Assembly: GCA_024304875.1 (NCBI GenBank)
Contig: JAMWZF010000174.1
Span: forward strand, 1 to 6,549
DNA length: 6,549 nucleotides
Origin: Paracoccaceae bacterium
Lineage (GTDB): Bacteria > Pseudomonadota > Alphaproteobacteria > Rhodobacterales > Rhodobacteraceae
Direction of reading: 5' to 3'
Shown here piece after piece: positions 1 to 6,549 of this stretch. The position numbers were made by a program, and so were the translations under genes. The notes beneath the pieces were generated by a model. It made no database searches. It was not told the origin of the DNA and saw nothing but the letters and a program-made list of their open reading frames with translations. Each line of letters begins with the position of its first letter. Position 1 is the first letter of the stretch.

Positions 1-1182
1 ACCGTCGTCATCGGCGCGGGCAAGGGGGCGGCGCAGCTCGGCCAGGCCTTCGAGGCGCTCTGGGACGGGCCGCTCTCGGGCGTGATCGTCACCCGTTACG
101 GCTACGCCGCGCCCTGCCGGCACCTGACGGTGATGGAGGCCGCCCACCCGGTGCCCGATGCCGCAGGCATGGCCGCGACCGGGGCGATGTTCGACGCGGT
201 GCGGGGCCTGACCGAGGACGACCTTGTCGTCGCCCTGGTCACCGGCGGCGGCTCGGCCCTGCTGCCCTGCCCCCCGGAGGGAATGACCCTCGCGGACGAG
301 CAGGCCCTGAATGCCGCGCTCCTCGCCTCGGGTGCGCCCATCGGCGTGATGAACGCCATCCGCAAGTGCCTCAGCGGGGTGAAGGGCGGGCGGCTCGCGG
401 CGGCGGCCCACCCGGCGCGGGTGGTCTCTCTCATCGTCTCGGACGTGCCGGGCGACGCGGCACACGAGGTCGCCTCTGGCCCCACCGTCCCGTCCCCGGG
501 CGGGGTCGCCGAGGCACAGGCGCTGATCGCGGCCCGGGGCATCGACCTGCCCGTCGCGGCAAGAGAGGCGCTTCGCCGTGCCGCCCCGCCGCCGGACCCC
601 GCCGACCGGGTCTTTGCCCGCAACGAGGCGCGCGTCATCGGCTCCGCCGGCCTCTCTCTCGAGGCCGCCGCCGCGGCCTCGCAGGCCGCCGGCATCCCCG
701 CCGTGATCCTGTCGGACGCCATCGAGGGAGAGGCCCGCGACATCGGCCTGATGCACGCCGCCATCGCCCGCGAGGCGGCCACCAGGGCGCGGCCCTTCGC
801 GCCGCCGGTCCTGATCCTCTCGGGCGGCGAGACCACGGTGACGATCAGGGGCACCGGCGGCCGGGGCGGGCGGAACACCGAGTTCCTGCTGGCCTTCGCG
901 CAGGGGATCGAAGGGCAGGGGGGCATCCACGCCCTCGCCGCCGACACCGACGGGATCGACGGCTCGCAGGACAACGCCGGCGCCTTCGCCGACGGGCAGA
1001 GCACGGCGCGCATGCGCGCTGGCGACACCGACCCGGCGGCGGCGCTGGCGGGCCACGACGCCTGGGGCGCATTCCACGCGGCAGGGGACCTCTTCGTGCC
1101 CGGCCCGACCGGGACGAACGTGAACGACTTCCGGGCGATCCTCGTCACCGGCCCGGACTTCGACCCGAGCACGCTCGCCTGA
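1..1182 (+). CDS. gckA: Glycerate 2-kinase (DUF4147/MOFRL family), 5'-truncated by the window edge
   Basis: The frame is open from base 1 to a TGA at 1180-1182 and gives 393 residues. An internal ATG at 82 is not the true start, because family sequence continues upstream of it: the first codons read TVVIGAGKGAAQLGQAF, the conserved N-terminal GAGK segment whose Lys (window residue 8) is part of the active site in this family. Members are usually about 420-450 residues, so roughly 30 or more N-terminal residues lie outside the window. The DUF4147 domain follows, with VTGGGSALL (about residues 80-88) and the IRKCLSGVKGGRLA segment (about 120-133). The C-terminal MOFRL domain (about residue 268 onward) shows LILSGGETTVT, GGRGGRNTEF, DTDGIDGSQDNAGA and GPTGTNVNDF. 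The family phosphorylates D-glycerate to 2-phosphoglycerate with ATP in the cytoplasm, feeding glyoxylate, serine or tartrate carbon into glycolysis. Homologues are often labelled hydroxypyruvate reductase TtuD, an older name. The gene converges on katG. The family call is secure; the exact physiological pathway is not visible here. Confidence -1.
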   Translation, partial: TVVIGAGKGAAQLGQAFEALWDGPLSGVIVTRYGYAAPCRHLTVMEAAHPVPDAAGMAATGAMFDAVRGLTEDDLVVALVTGGGSALLPCPPEGMTLADEQALNAALLASGAPIGVMNAIRKCLSGVKGGRLAAAAHPARVVSLIVSDVPGDAAHEVASGPTVPSPGGVAEAQALIAARGIDLPVAAREALRRAAPPPDPADRVFARNEARVIGSAGLSLEAAAAASQAAGIPAVILSDAIEGEARDIGLMHAAIAREAATRARPFAPPVLILSGGETTVTIRGTGGRGGRNTEFLLAFAQGIEGQGGIHALAADTDGIDGSQDNAGAFADGQSTARMRAGDTDPAAALAGHDAWGAFHAAGDLFVPGPTGTNVNDFRAILVTGPDFDPSTLA

Positions 1183-1189
1183 AACGTAA

Positions 1190-1219
1190 ATCGGCGCCCG
1201 GTCGAAACCGGACGCCGAT
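1190..1219. terminator. Hairpin between convergent genes, probable shared terminator
   Basis: A 13-bp stem with one A/C mismatch closes a CGAA tetraloop. The left arm is 1190-1202 (ATCGGCGCCCGGT) and the right arm is 1207-1219 (ACCGGACGCCGAT). It starts 8 bases after the kinase stop codon and lies about 21 bases beyond the katG stop codon on the other strand. Read on the minus strand it is followed by TTACGTTT, a modest T-rich tail, so intrinsic termination is more convincing for katG. On the plus strand it is followed by CCGTTC with no T-run. It lies in the only gap between the two converging genes, and bidirectional use is an inference. Confidence -1.
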
Positions 1220-1240
1220 CCGTTCAGCGATGCAGACGCC

Positions 1241-3448
1241 TCAGCGGTGCAGGTCGAAGCGGTCCGCTTCCATGACCTGAACCCAGGCCGCCACGAAGTC
1301 CGCGGCGAAACGGTCCTTGGCGTCCTCCTGGGCGTAGTGCTCGGCCAGCGCCCGCAGCTGCGAGTTGGAACCGAAGACGAGGTCCACGCGGCTGGCCTTC
1401 CACTTCGGCGCGCCGGTCGCCCGGTCCTTGCCCTCGAACTCGACCTCCTTGTCGTCGAGCGGGGCCCAGACCGTGTCCATGCTGAGCAGGTTCACCAGCA
1501 CGTCGTTGGTCAGCGCGCCCGGCCGGTCGGTCAGGACGCCGAGGTCCGACCCCGCATGGTTCGCCCCGATCGCCCGCATCCCCGCGACAAGCACGGTCAT
1601 CTGCGGCGCGCCAAGACCCAGAAGCTGCGCCCGGTCGATCAGCAGCTCCGCGGCGCGGACCGAGTAGGTCCCCTTGAGGTAGTTGCGGAAGCCGTCCGCG
1701 ATGGGCTCCAGCGGCTCGAAGCTCTCGACGTCGGTCTGCTCTTGCGTCGCATCGGTCCGGCCCGGGGTGAAAGGCACCTTCAGGTCATGACCGCCCGCCT
1801 TCAGCGCCGCCTCGACACCGGCCCCGCCGGCGAGGACGATCAGGTCGGCGAGCGAGATCTTCTTGTCGCCCTTGCCGTCGAAGTCGGCCTTGATCGCCTC
1901 CAGCTTGGACAGAACCTCGGCCAGCTTGGCCGGCTCGTTGCTCTCCCAGTCCTTCATCGGGGCGAGGCGGATGCGGGCACCGTTGGCCCCGCCGCGCCGG
2001 TCCGAGCCGCGGTAGGAGGCGGCCGAGTTCCAGGCGACCGAGACGAGGTCCTCCACCGCGATCCCCGCGTCCAGCACGGCGGCCTTCAGCGCGTCGATGT
2101 CGGCGCTGTCCACCAGCGGATGATCGACCGCCGGCACCGGATCCTGCCAGATCAGCTCTTCCTCCGGCACTTCCGGCCCCAGGTAGCAGGCCCTCGGCCC
2201 CATGTCGCGGTGGGTCAGCTTGAACCAGGCGCGGGCGAAGGCATCGGCAAAGGCCTCGGGGTCCTTGTGGAACCGCTCGGAGATCTTGCGGTACTCCGGG
2301 TCCATCTTCATCGCCATGTCGGCGGTGGTCATCATCGGGATGACGGTGTTGCCGGACCCGTCGACCTGCGGCGCCTTGTCCTCGTCGCGGATGCCGATGG
2401 GCGTCCACTGGTTCGCGCCGGCGGGCGACTTGGTCAGCTCCCACTCGTAGCCCAGCAGCAGGTCGAAGTAGCTCATGTCCCACTGGGTCGGGGTGCGGGT
2501 CCACGGGCCCTCGATGCCCGAAGTCATGGTGTCGATGCCCATTCCCGTGCCGCCCGCGTGGGTCCAGCCAAGGCCCATCTGGTGCAGCGGGCTCGCCTCC
2601 GGCTCCGGCCCCATGTCCTCGGGCTTGCCGTTGCCGTGGGCCTTGCCGAAGGTGTGGCCGCCGGCGGTCAGGGCGACGGTCTCCTCGTCGTTCATCGCCA
2701 TCCGGGCGAATGTCTCGCGGATGTCGCGGGCCGACGCCAGCGGATCGGGGTTCCCGTCGGGGCCTTCGGGGTTCACGTAGATCAGGCCCATCTGCACGGC
2801 GGCGAGGGGGTTCTCGAGGACGCGGTCACCGCTGTAGCGGCTGCCTTCGCCGCCGGAGACGGCCAGCCACTCGGCCTCGCGGCCCCAGTAGATGTCCTCC
2901 TCGGGTTCCCAGATGTCCTCGCGGCCGCCGCCGAAGCCGAAGGTCTTGAAGCCCATCGTCTCCAGCGCGACGTTCCCGGTCAGGATCATCAGGTCGGCCC
3001 AGCTGAGGGCATCGCCGTACTTCTGCTTGATCGGCCAGAGCAGGCGGCGGGCCTTGTCGAGGTTGCCGTTGTCCGGCCAGGAGTTCAGCGGCGCGAAGCG
3101 CTGGGTGCCCGCGCGCGATCCGCCCCGGCCGTCCGCCGTGCGGTAGGTCCCGGCGGAATGCCAGGCCATGCGGATGAAGAACGGACCGTAATGGCCGTAG
3201 TCCGCCGGCCACCAGTCCTGGCTGTCGGTCATCAGCCTGGCGAGGTCGTCTTTCACCGCGGCGAGGTCGAGGCCCTTGAACGCCTCGGCGTACTTGAACT
3301 CGCCCCGGTGCGGGTCGAGCGAGGTCGAATTCTGGTGCAGGATCTTGAGGTTGAGCTGGTTCGGCCACCAGTCGCGGTTGCTCCGCGCGCTGTTGACCGT
3401 GTGGGGAAACGGGCATCCGCCCATGGCTCCGGGTGCGTTACCGTCCAT
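1241..3448 (-). CDS. katG: Catalase-peroxidase KatG
   Basis: A 735-residue haem enzyme that destroys hydrogen peroxide by catalase and peroxidase reactions; the length is normal for bacterial KatG (about 720-750). The N-terminal haem domain contains the distal triad Arg93-Trp96-His97 in RMAWHSAGTYR and the proximal haem ligand His265 in GGHTFGKAHG. It also has the proximal Trp316 and an Asp near 377. All three residues of the KatG-specific Met-Tyr-Trp adduct are present (Trp96, Tyr224, Met250), as is the Arg switch residue Arg414 in THRDMGP, so full catalase activity is expected. Spacing between these residues matches Mycobacterium tuberculosis KatG. The degenerate C-terminal peroxidase-like domain follows (about 425-735), with AWNSAASYRGSDRRGGANG. 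There is no signal peptide, so it is cytoplasmic. The ATG at 3448 is preceded by GGGAGAG with a 5-base gap, a good ribosome binding site. oxyR is divergent upstream, which points to peroxide induction. No defect is seen. Confidence -1.
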   Translation of the reverse strand: MDGNAPGAMGGCPFPHTVNSARSNRDWWPNQLNLKILHQNSTSLDPHRGEFKYAEAFKGLDLAAVKDDLARLMTDSQDWWPADYGHYGPFFIRMAWHSAGTYRTADGRGGSRAGTQRFAPLNSWPDNGNLDKARRLLWPIKQKYGDALSWADLMILTGNVALETMGFKTFGFGGGREDIWEPEEDIYWGREAEWLAVSGGEGSRYSGDRVLENPLAAVQMGLIYVNPEGPDGNPDPLASARDIRETFARMAMNDEETVALTAGGHTFGKAHGNGKPEDMGPEPEASPLHQMGLGWTHAGGTGMGIDTMTSGIEGPWTRTPTQWDMSYFDLLLGYEWELTKSPAGANQWTPIGIRDEDKAPQVDGSGNTVIPMMTTADMAMKMDPEYRKISERFHKDPEAFADAFARAWFKLTHRDMGPRACYLGPEVPEEELIWQDPVPAVDHPLVDSADIDALKAAVLDAGIAVEDLVSVAWNSAASYRGSDRRGGANGARIRLAPMKDWESNEPAKLAEVLSKLEAIKADFDGKGDKKISLADLIVLAGGAGVEAALKAGGHDLKVPFTPGRTDATQEQTDVESFEPLEPIADGFRNYLKGTYSVRAAELLIDRAQLLGLGAPQMTVLVAGMRAIGANHAGSDLGVLTDRPGALTNDVLVNLLSMDTVWAPLDDKEVEFEGKDRATGAPKWKASRVDLVFGSNSQLRALAEHYAQEDAKDRFAADFVAAWVQVMEADRFDLHR

Positions 3449-3453
3449 GTCTT

Positions 3454-3460
3454 CTCTCCC
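3454..3460 (-). promoter_or_regulatory. katG ribosome binding site
   Basis: On the minus strand GGGAGAG lies 5 bases upstream of the ATG at 3448. It is a purine-rich Shine-Dalgarno match that supports this start over the internal Met codons (for example residue 9). Confidence -1.
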
Positions 3461-3493
3461 TGTCTGATTGGGGTCGTTGGCGATTCTGGAACC

Positions 3494-3522
3494 ATTCTAA
3501 CGAAGCCAGGCGATAGGAAGAA
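3494..3522 (-). promoter_or_regulatory. Putative katG promoter (good -10, poor -35)
   Basis: On the minus strand TAGAAT (3494-3499) matches the sigma-70 -10 consensus at five of six positions. The hexamer 17 bases upstream, TTCTTC (3517-3522), matches TTGACA at only two positions. A strong -10 with a weak -35 is typical of activator-dependent promoters. The leader would be about 40 bases, which leaves room for the ribosome binding site. The likely OxyR site lies directly upstream of the weak -35, as expected for activation by contact with RNA polymerase. The transcription start is not demonstrated. Confidence -1.
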
Positions 3523-3523
3523 G

Positions 3524-3551
3524 TTGGAAACGCTGATATTCGTGATAAGTT
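3524..3551 (+). promoter_or_regulatory. Weak candidate oxyR promoter
   Basis: TTGGAA (3524-3529) matches the sigma-70 -35 consensus at four of six positions. With a 16-base spacer the -10 position would be TAAGTT (3546-3551), a poor match. If real, transcription would start at or within a few bases of the oxyR ATG, giving an almost leaderless message. This agrees with the absence of a Shine-Dalgarno sequence. Confidence is low because the -10 is weak. Confidence -1.
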
Positions 3552-3559
3552 CATCTTAT
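3545..3559. promoter_or_regulatory. Inverted repeat, candidate OxyR operator over the oxyR start codon
   Basis: ATAAGTTCATCTTAT is a perfect 5-bp-arm inverted repeat with a 5-base centre. Its outer tetramers ATAA and TTAT are separated by 7 bases, the same spacing as the ATAG-N7-CTAT half of the Escherichia coli OxyR consensus. It also fits the general LysR T-N11-A pattern. The last two bases of the repeat are the A and T of the oxyR ATG. A second half-site at E. coli spacing is not clear upstream, although GATA sequences occur at 3512, 3535 and 3544. Seen: the palindrome and its place. Inferred: OxyR binding, activation of katG and autorepression of oxyR. Confidence -1.
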
Positions 3560-4457
3560 GAAAGGTCTCACCCTCCGTCAGCTGCGCTACTTCGAGGCGC
3601 TCGCCCGGCAGGGCCACTTCGGGCGCGCGGCCGAGGTGTCCAACGTCTCGCAGCCCGCCTTGTCCATGCAGATCAGCCAGATGGAGGAGGGCTTCGGCAC
3701 GCCCCTGTTCGAGCGGGGCACGCGGCAGGTGCGGCTGACCGGCTTCGGGCAGGAGGTGGCGGTCCGCGTGCGCGAGATCCTGCGCCATGTCGACGAACTG
3801 ACCGACCTCGCCCGCGCGGCGGAGACCGGCCTTGCCGGGCAGCTCCGCCTCGGCGTCATCCCCACCGTCGCGCCCTACATCCTGCCCTCGCTGGTGGCCG
3901 ACCTCACCGCCCGGCATCCCGGCCTCGACCTGCGCATCCGCGAGACGCAGACCGCGCGGCTGGTGGCAGAGCTGACCGATGGCAACCTCGACGCCGCCGT
4001 GGTCGCCCTGCCGATCCGCGAGCCCGGCCTGACCGAGGTTCCGCTCTTCGACGAGGCCTTCGTTCTGGTGCGGCCCGCCGCCCAGGCGAACGATCCCGTG
4101 CCCGGCCCCGAGAAACTGCGCGAGATGCGGCTCCTGCTGCTCGAGGAGGGCCACTGCTTCCGCGACCAGGCCCTGTCCTTCTGCGCCATGCCCTCGGCCC
4201 CGCGCGAGCTGATGGACGGCTCCTCGCTCTCCACCCTCGTGCAGATGGTCGGCGCCGGCATCGGGGTGACGCTGATCCCCGAAATGGCGGTTCCGGTCGA
4301 AACCCGCTCCGCCGCGGTCGCCATCGCCCGCTTTCCCGACCCCGGCCCGAAGCGGACCATCGGCATGATCTGGCGGCGCTCAAGCCCGATCACCGCCGCG
4401 CTGGGCGACCTGGCCCGCACGGTGCGCGAGACGGCAGGCAGGCCCGGGGCGGCCTGA
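3558..4457 (+). CDS. oxyR: Hydrogen peroxide-sensing LysR-family regulator OxyR
   Basis: A 299-residue LysR-type transcription factor. The winged helix-turn-helix occupies about residues 4-64, with the family pattern HFGRAAEVSNVSQPALSMQI (20-39) followed by LFERGTRQVRLTGFG. The effector-binding domain spans about 94-295. What identifies it as OxyR is Cys200 and Cys209 in GHCFRDQALSFC, eight residues apart exactly as Cys199/Cys208 of E. coli OxyR. In that family these form the peroxide-induced disulphide that switches the tetramer to its activating form. Divergent katG is the expected target. The ATG at 3558 is the only usable start: an in-frame TAA lies at 3546-3548 and no ATG, GTG or TTG lies between. 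No Shine-Dalgarno sequence precedes it, so translation may be leaderless or weak. Autoregulation is likely but inferred. No truncation or missing key residue is seen. Confidence -1.
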   Translation: MKGLTLRQLRYFEALARQGHFGRAAEVSNVSQPALSMQISQMEEGFGTPLFERGTRQVRLTGFGQEVAVRVREILRHVDELTDLARAAETGLAGQLRLGVIPTVAPYILPSLVADLTARHPGLDLRIRETQTARLVAELTDGNLDAAVVALPIREPGLTEVPLFDEAFVLVRPAAQANDPVPGPEKLREMRLLLLEEGHCFRDQALSFCAMPSAPRELMDGSSLSTLVQMVGAGIGVTLIPEMAVPVETRSAAVAIARFPDPGPKRTIGMIWRRSSPITAALGDLARTVRETAGRPGAA

Positions 4458-4485
4458 GGTCGCGTCAATTCGATCCAAAAGCGGT

Positions 4486-4510
4486 GCAGCGGCGGCCACG
4501 TCGGCCCTGC
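4486..4510 (+). other. Imperfect hairpin downstream of oxyR
   Basis: GCAG-(4-base bulge)-GGCC, loop ACGTC, then GGCC-CTGC can pair within the 125-bp gap after oxyR. No T-run follows, so it is at best a weak or factor-assisted terminator. In sequence this GC-rich such a fold may be chance. No convincing promoter for the downstream receptor gene could be picked out in 4458-4582. Confidence -1.
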
Positions 4511-4570
4511 GGCCTTAGGAAAATCTTCGCACCTGCGGCGCTAGCCCTTCAGGACCTGTGATGGCTGACC

Positions 4571-4576
4571 GAGAGA
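4571..4576 (+). promoter_or_regulatory. Ribosome binding site deciding the chemoreceptor start
   Basis: GAGAGA lies 6 bases before the ATG at 4583, a moderate purine-rich match. The same frame has a TGA at 4559-4561 and no other ATG, GTG or TTG before 4583, so this is the earliest possible start. The protein begins with a short basic stretch and then a membrane segment, as chemoreceptors do. Confidence -1.
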
Positions 4577-4582
4577 CCGCCG

Positions 4583-6549
4583 ATGAAATTGCGCACCACG
4601 ATGCTCCTCGTCACCGGACCGCTTGTGGCGATCTGCGGCGTCCTTCTGGTGGAGGAGTTCATCCACGCCCGCGGCCGCGTCGCCGCCTCCGCGACGGGGC
4701 GCGTCTTTGCCGCCGAATCCGCCCTGGTGAACGACTTGATCCACGACCTGCAGCGCGAACGCGGCTTCTCGGCCAGCTACATCTCGTCGGGAGGAGAGAC
4801 CTTCGCCCGGAACCTGACCGATCAGCGGCAGGCCACGGACCGGTCCCGGGCCGCCCTGATCGAGGGCGTGACGCGCATGCGTCAGGCCCACCCCGCGCTC
4901 TACGGCAATGTCATCGAGGGCCTGGAGGGACTGGACGGCATGCGCGCCTCGGTCGATGCTCTCGCGCTCCCCGTGGCCGAGATGGCGGCCTACTACACCG
5001 ACATGATCACCGAAGGACTCGCCCTGTCCCGGGTCGATGACGCCCGCGCGACGCAGGAGGACCTCGACACCCTGCTCGAGGTGCGCGCCCTCATCGGCGC
5101 TGCGAAGGAGCGGGCGGGCCTCGAACGGGCCACCGGGGCCACGATCCTCGGCGGCGGACCCGCTCCGGCGCTGATGGACCGCTTCACCGCGCTCGGCGGC
5201 GGGCAGGGGGCCTTCCTTGAACTGGCCATGCTCACCTACGCCGACGACACCTGGTCCGCCAACCTCACTGGAGCGGACAGTTACCAGGCCTATCTGGACG
5301 CCCGCGATCAGGTCGCCGCAACCCGGCTCGCAGGCGATGCCGGCGGGCTCACCGCGCCGGAGTGGTTCCGCATCTCCTCGGACTGGATCGACACGCTCCG
5401 GGCCGAGGAAACCGCCCTGACAGGGCGGATCGGCACCCTCTCGGCGGCGGGCGAGTCGCGCGACCGGCTGGTCTACATCGTCAAGCTGATCCTCGGACTC
5501 GGCGTCGCGATCCCGACGATCGCCTTCTCCATCGCCAGCTTCCGGCACTTCTCGGGCCGTATCCTCTACCTGCGCGACGTGATCGACCGCATCACCGCCG
5601 GCACGCTGGAAGGGCCGATCCGTGGGATCGACGGCCAGGACGAACTGGGCGAGATGGCCCGCTCCATCGTCGCCTTCGAGGCCGAGACGGTCCGCCTGCG
5701 GGACGAATCGGCCGCCCTGGCGGAGGCGCAGCGCCAGCGCGCCGAAGAGCAGGGGCAGGTCATGGCCGAACTCAGCGCCCGGCTCTCCGACCTCGCCGGC
5801 GGCGATCTCACGGCGCGCATCGTCGCCGACTTCCCGCCCGGGTTCGCGGCCCTGCGCGAGGACTTCAACGCCACGCTCGTCCGGCTGGAACAGGCGCTCG
5901 GCCAGGTCCAGGGCGCGAGTGCGGCGATCGGCCAGCGCGCGTCGGAGATCTCCAGTTCGTCCGACAGCCTGTCGCAGCGCACCGAAACCCAGGCCGCCAC
6001 GCTGGAGGAAACCGCGGCCGCCCTGTCCCAGATGACGACATCCGTCCGTTCCGCCGCGGACAGGACCCGCAGCATCGAGAGGATCGTGACCGAGGCCCGC
6101 AAGGAGGTGGAGGCCGGCGGCAATACCGTCCGCGCCGTCGTGGCGGCGATGGATGCGATCTCCGAAGGGTCGGGCCGGATCTCAAACATCGTGGGCGTGA
6201 TCGACGACATCTCGTTCCAGACCAACCTCCTGGCCCTGAACGCGGGGGTCGAGGCTGCCCGCGCGGGAGAGGCCGGCAAGGGCTTCGCCGTCGTCGCCTC
6301 CGAGGTCCGGGCCCTTGCGCAGCGCTCCTCCGATGCGGCGACCGAGATCAAGTCGCTGATCACCGACAGCGGCGCCAAGGTCGGTCACGGCGTCGAGCTT
6401 GTCGGCCGGGCCGGCGCCGCCCTCGACGCCATCGTCGGCCGTGTGAACGAGATCGCGGCCCATGTCGCCGAGATCGCCGAGGGCGCCGCGCAGCAGTCCG
6501 GCGGCCTCGAGGAGATCAACAGCGGCGTGGTGAACCTCGACAGCGTCAC
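4583..6549 (+). CDS. Methyl-accepting chemotaxis protein with NIT-type sensor domain, 3'-truncated by the window edge
   Basis: The frame stays open for 655 codons to the right edge. It begins MKLRTT and has a first membrane helix at about residues 5-25. A large periplasmic domain follows (about 27-293), bearing the nitrate/nitrite-sensor (NIT) signatures HDLQRERGFSASYISSGG (54-71) and KERAGLERA (175-183). In NasR-type NIT domains, arginines in such helices bind the anion; Arg58, Arg60 and Arg182 are the candidates here. A second membrane helix (about 296-320) leads into a HAMP domain (about 321-372, with DELGEM at 353-358). A linker and a second HAMP-like segment follow (about 390-440, LAGGDLTARI then FPPGF). 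The cytoplasmic signalling domain begins near 444 and carries the conserved hairpin tip DISFQTNLLALNAGVEAARAG, ending at about 562, which contacts CheA and CheW. The last part of the returning helix and any C-terminal tether are outside the window. It is expected to sit in the inner membrane and control swimming bias. The ligand is inferred from domain type only. Confidence -1.
   Translation, partial: MKLRTTMLLVTGPLVAICGVLLVEEFIHARGRVAASATGRVFAAESALVNDLIHDLQRERGFSASYISSGGETFARNLTDQRQATDRSRAALIEGVTRMRQAHPALYGNVIEGLEGLDGMRASVDALALPVAEMAAYYTDMITEGLALSRVDDARATQEDLDTLLEVRALIGAAKERAGLERATGATILGGGPAPALMDRFTALGGGQGAFLELAMLTYADDTWSANLTGADSYQAYLDARDQVAATRLAGDAGGLTAPEWFRISSDWIDTLRAEETALTGRIGTLSAAGESRDRLVYIVKLILGLGVAIPTIAFSIASFRHFSGRILYLRDVIDRITAGTLEGPIRGIDGQDELGEMARSIVAFEAETVRLRDESAALAEAQRQRAEEQGQVMAELSARLSDLAGGDLTARIVADFPPGFAALREDFNATLVRLEQALGQVQGASAAIGQRASEISSSSDSLSQRTETQAATLEETAAALSQMTTSVRSAADRTRSIERIVTEARKEVEAGGNTVRAVVAAMDAISEGSGRISNIVGVIDDISFQTNLLALNAGVEAARAGEAGKGFAVVASEVRALAQRSSDAATEIKSLITDSGAKVGHGVELVGRAGAALDAIVGRVNEIAAHVAEIAEGAAQQSGGLEEINSGVVNLDSV

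Noticed and set aside
102..1172. A 356-codon minus-strand frame opposite the glycerate kinase
   Set aside because: It is a mirror frame of a GC-rich gene, with Ser/Ala/Arg-rich composition and no motif; the plus strand has clear DUF4147/MOFRL signatures.
1247..4561. A 1104-codon open frame on the plus strand, antisense to katG and overlapping oxyR in another frame
   Set aside because: It is a high-GC shadow frame. Its translation is low-complexity, rich in Arg, Gly, Ala, Val and Leu with no recognisable domain, while the katG and oxyR frames carry full family motifs over the same bases.
4577..4584. CCGATGA-like match to a flagellar sigma-28 -10 element just before the chemoreceptor
   Set aside because: It overlaps the start codon and has no matching TAAA-type -35 element at the right distance, so it cannot serve as this gene's promoter.
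4541..6463. Several long minus-strand frames (4541-5548, 5566-6378, 6182-6463) and a plus frame at 4558-5040
   Set aside because: All overlap the chemoreceptor frame, which shows coherent membrane, NIT, HAMP and signalling-domain sequence from 4583 to the edge. The others are compositionally biased and motif-free.
1..6549. Mobile element, CRISPR array, toxin-antitoxin, tRNA or phage content
   Set aside because: No transposase motif, terminal inverted repeat, regularly spaced repeat, cloverleaf or small two-gene module was seen. The genes are tightly packed ordinary housekeeping and stress genes of uniform composition.

Overview
The window is very GC-rich. Its codon usage favours G or C at third positions, and the family-level sequence style is that of an alphaproteobacterium, most likely Rhodobacteraceae-like. 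This placement is an inference from composition and protein style, not from a marker gene.

The layout is four genes. (1) The 3' part of a glycerate 2-kinase gene (DUF4147 plus MOFRL family) runs rightward from the left edge to 1182. (2) A complete katG, encoding a bifunctional catalase-peroxidase, runs leftward from 3448 to 1241. It converges on the kinase gene, and a single hairpin (1190-1219) sits in the 58-bp gap and could terminate both transcripts. (3) A complete oxyR, encoding a LysR-type peroxide sensor with both redox cysteines, runs rightward from 3558 to 4457. It diverges from katG across a 109-bp intergenic region. (4) A methyl-accepting chemotaxis protein with a nitrate/nitrite-sensing (NIT) type periplasmic domain starts at 4583 and stays open to the right edge, so its C-terminus is missing.

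katG and oxyR form a classic regulator-target pair. Peroxide oxidises OxyR at Cys200/Cys209, and oxidised OxyR is expected to activate katG from the shared intergenic region. That region shows a good -10 box but a poor -35 box for katG. It also holds a perfect 5-bp-arm inverted repeat (ATAAG-N5-CTTAT) that overlaps the oxyR start codon and keeps the ATA-N9-TAT spacing of known OxyR sites. oxyR has no evident Shine-Dalgarno sequence, which fits tight autoregulation or a very short leader. The kinase (glycerate/hydroxypyruvate carbon metabolism) and the chemoreceptor show no obvious functional tie to the peroxide pair.

I found no transposon, CRISPR array, RNA gene or phage remnant. Nothing here looks like a previously undescribed system. 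The points most worth a second look are the architecture of the katG-oxyR regulatory region and the NIT-type receptor with its second HAMP-like segment.
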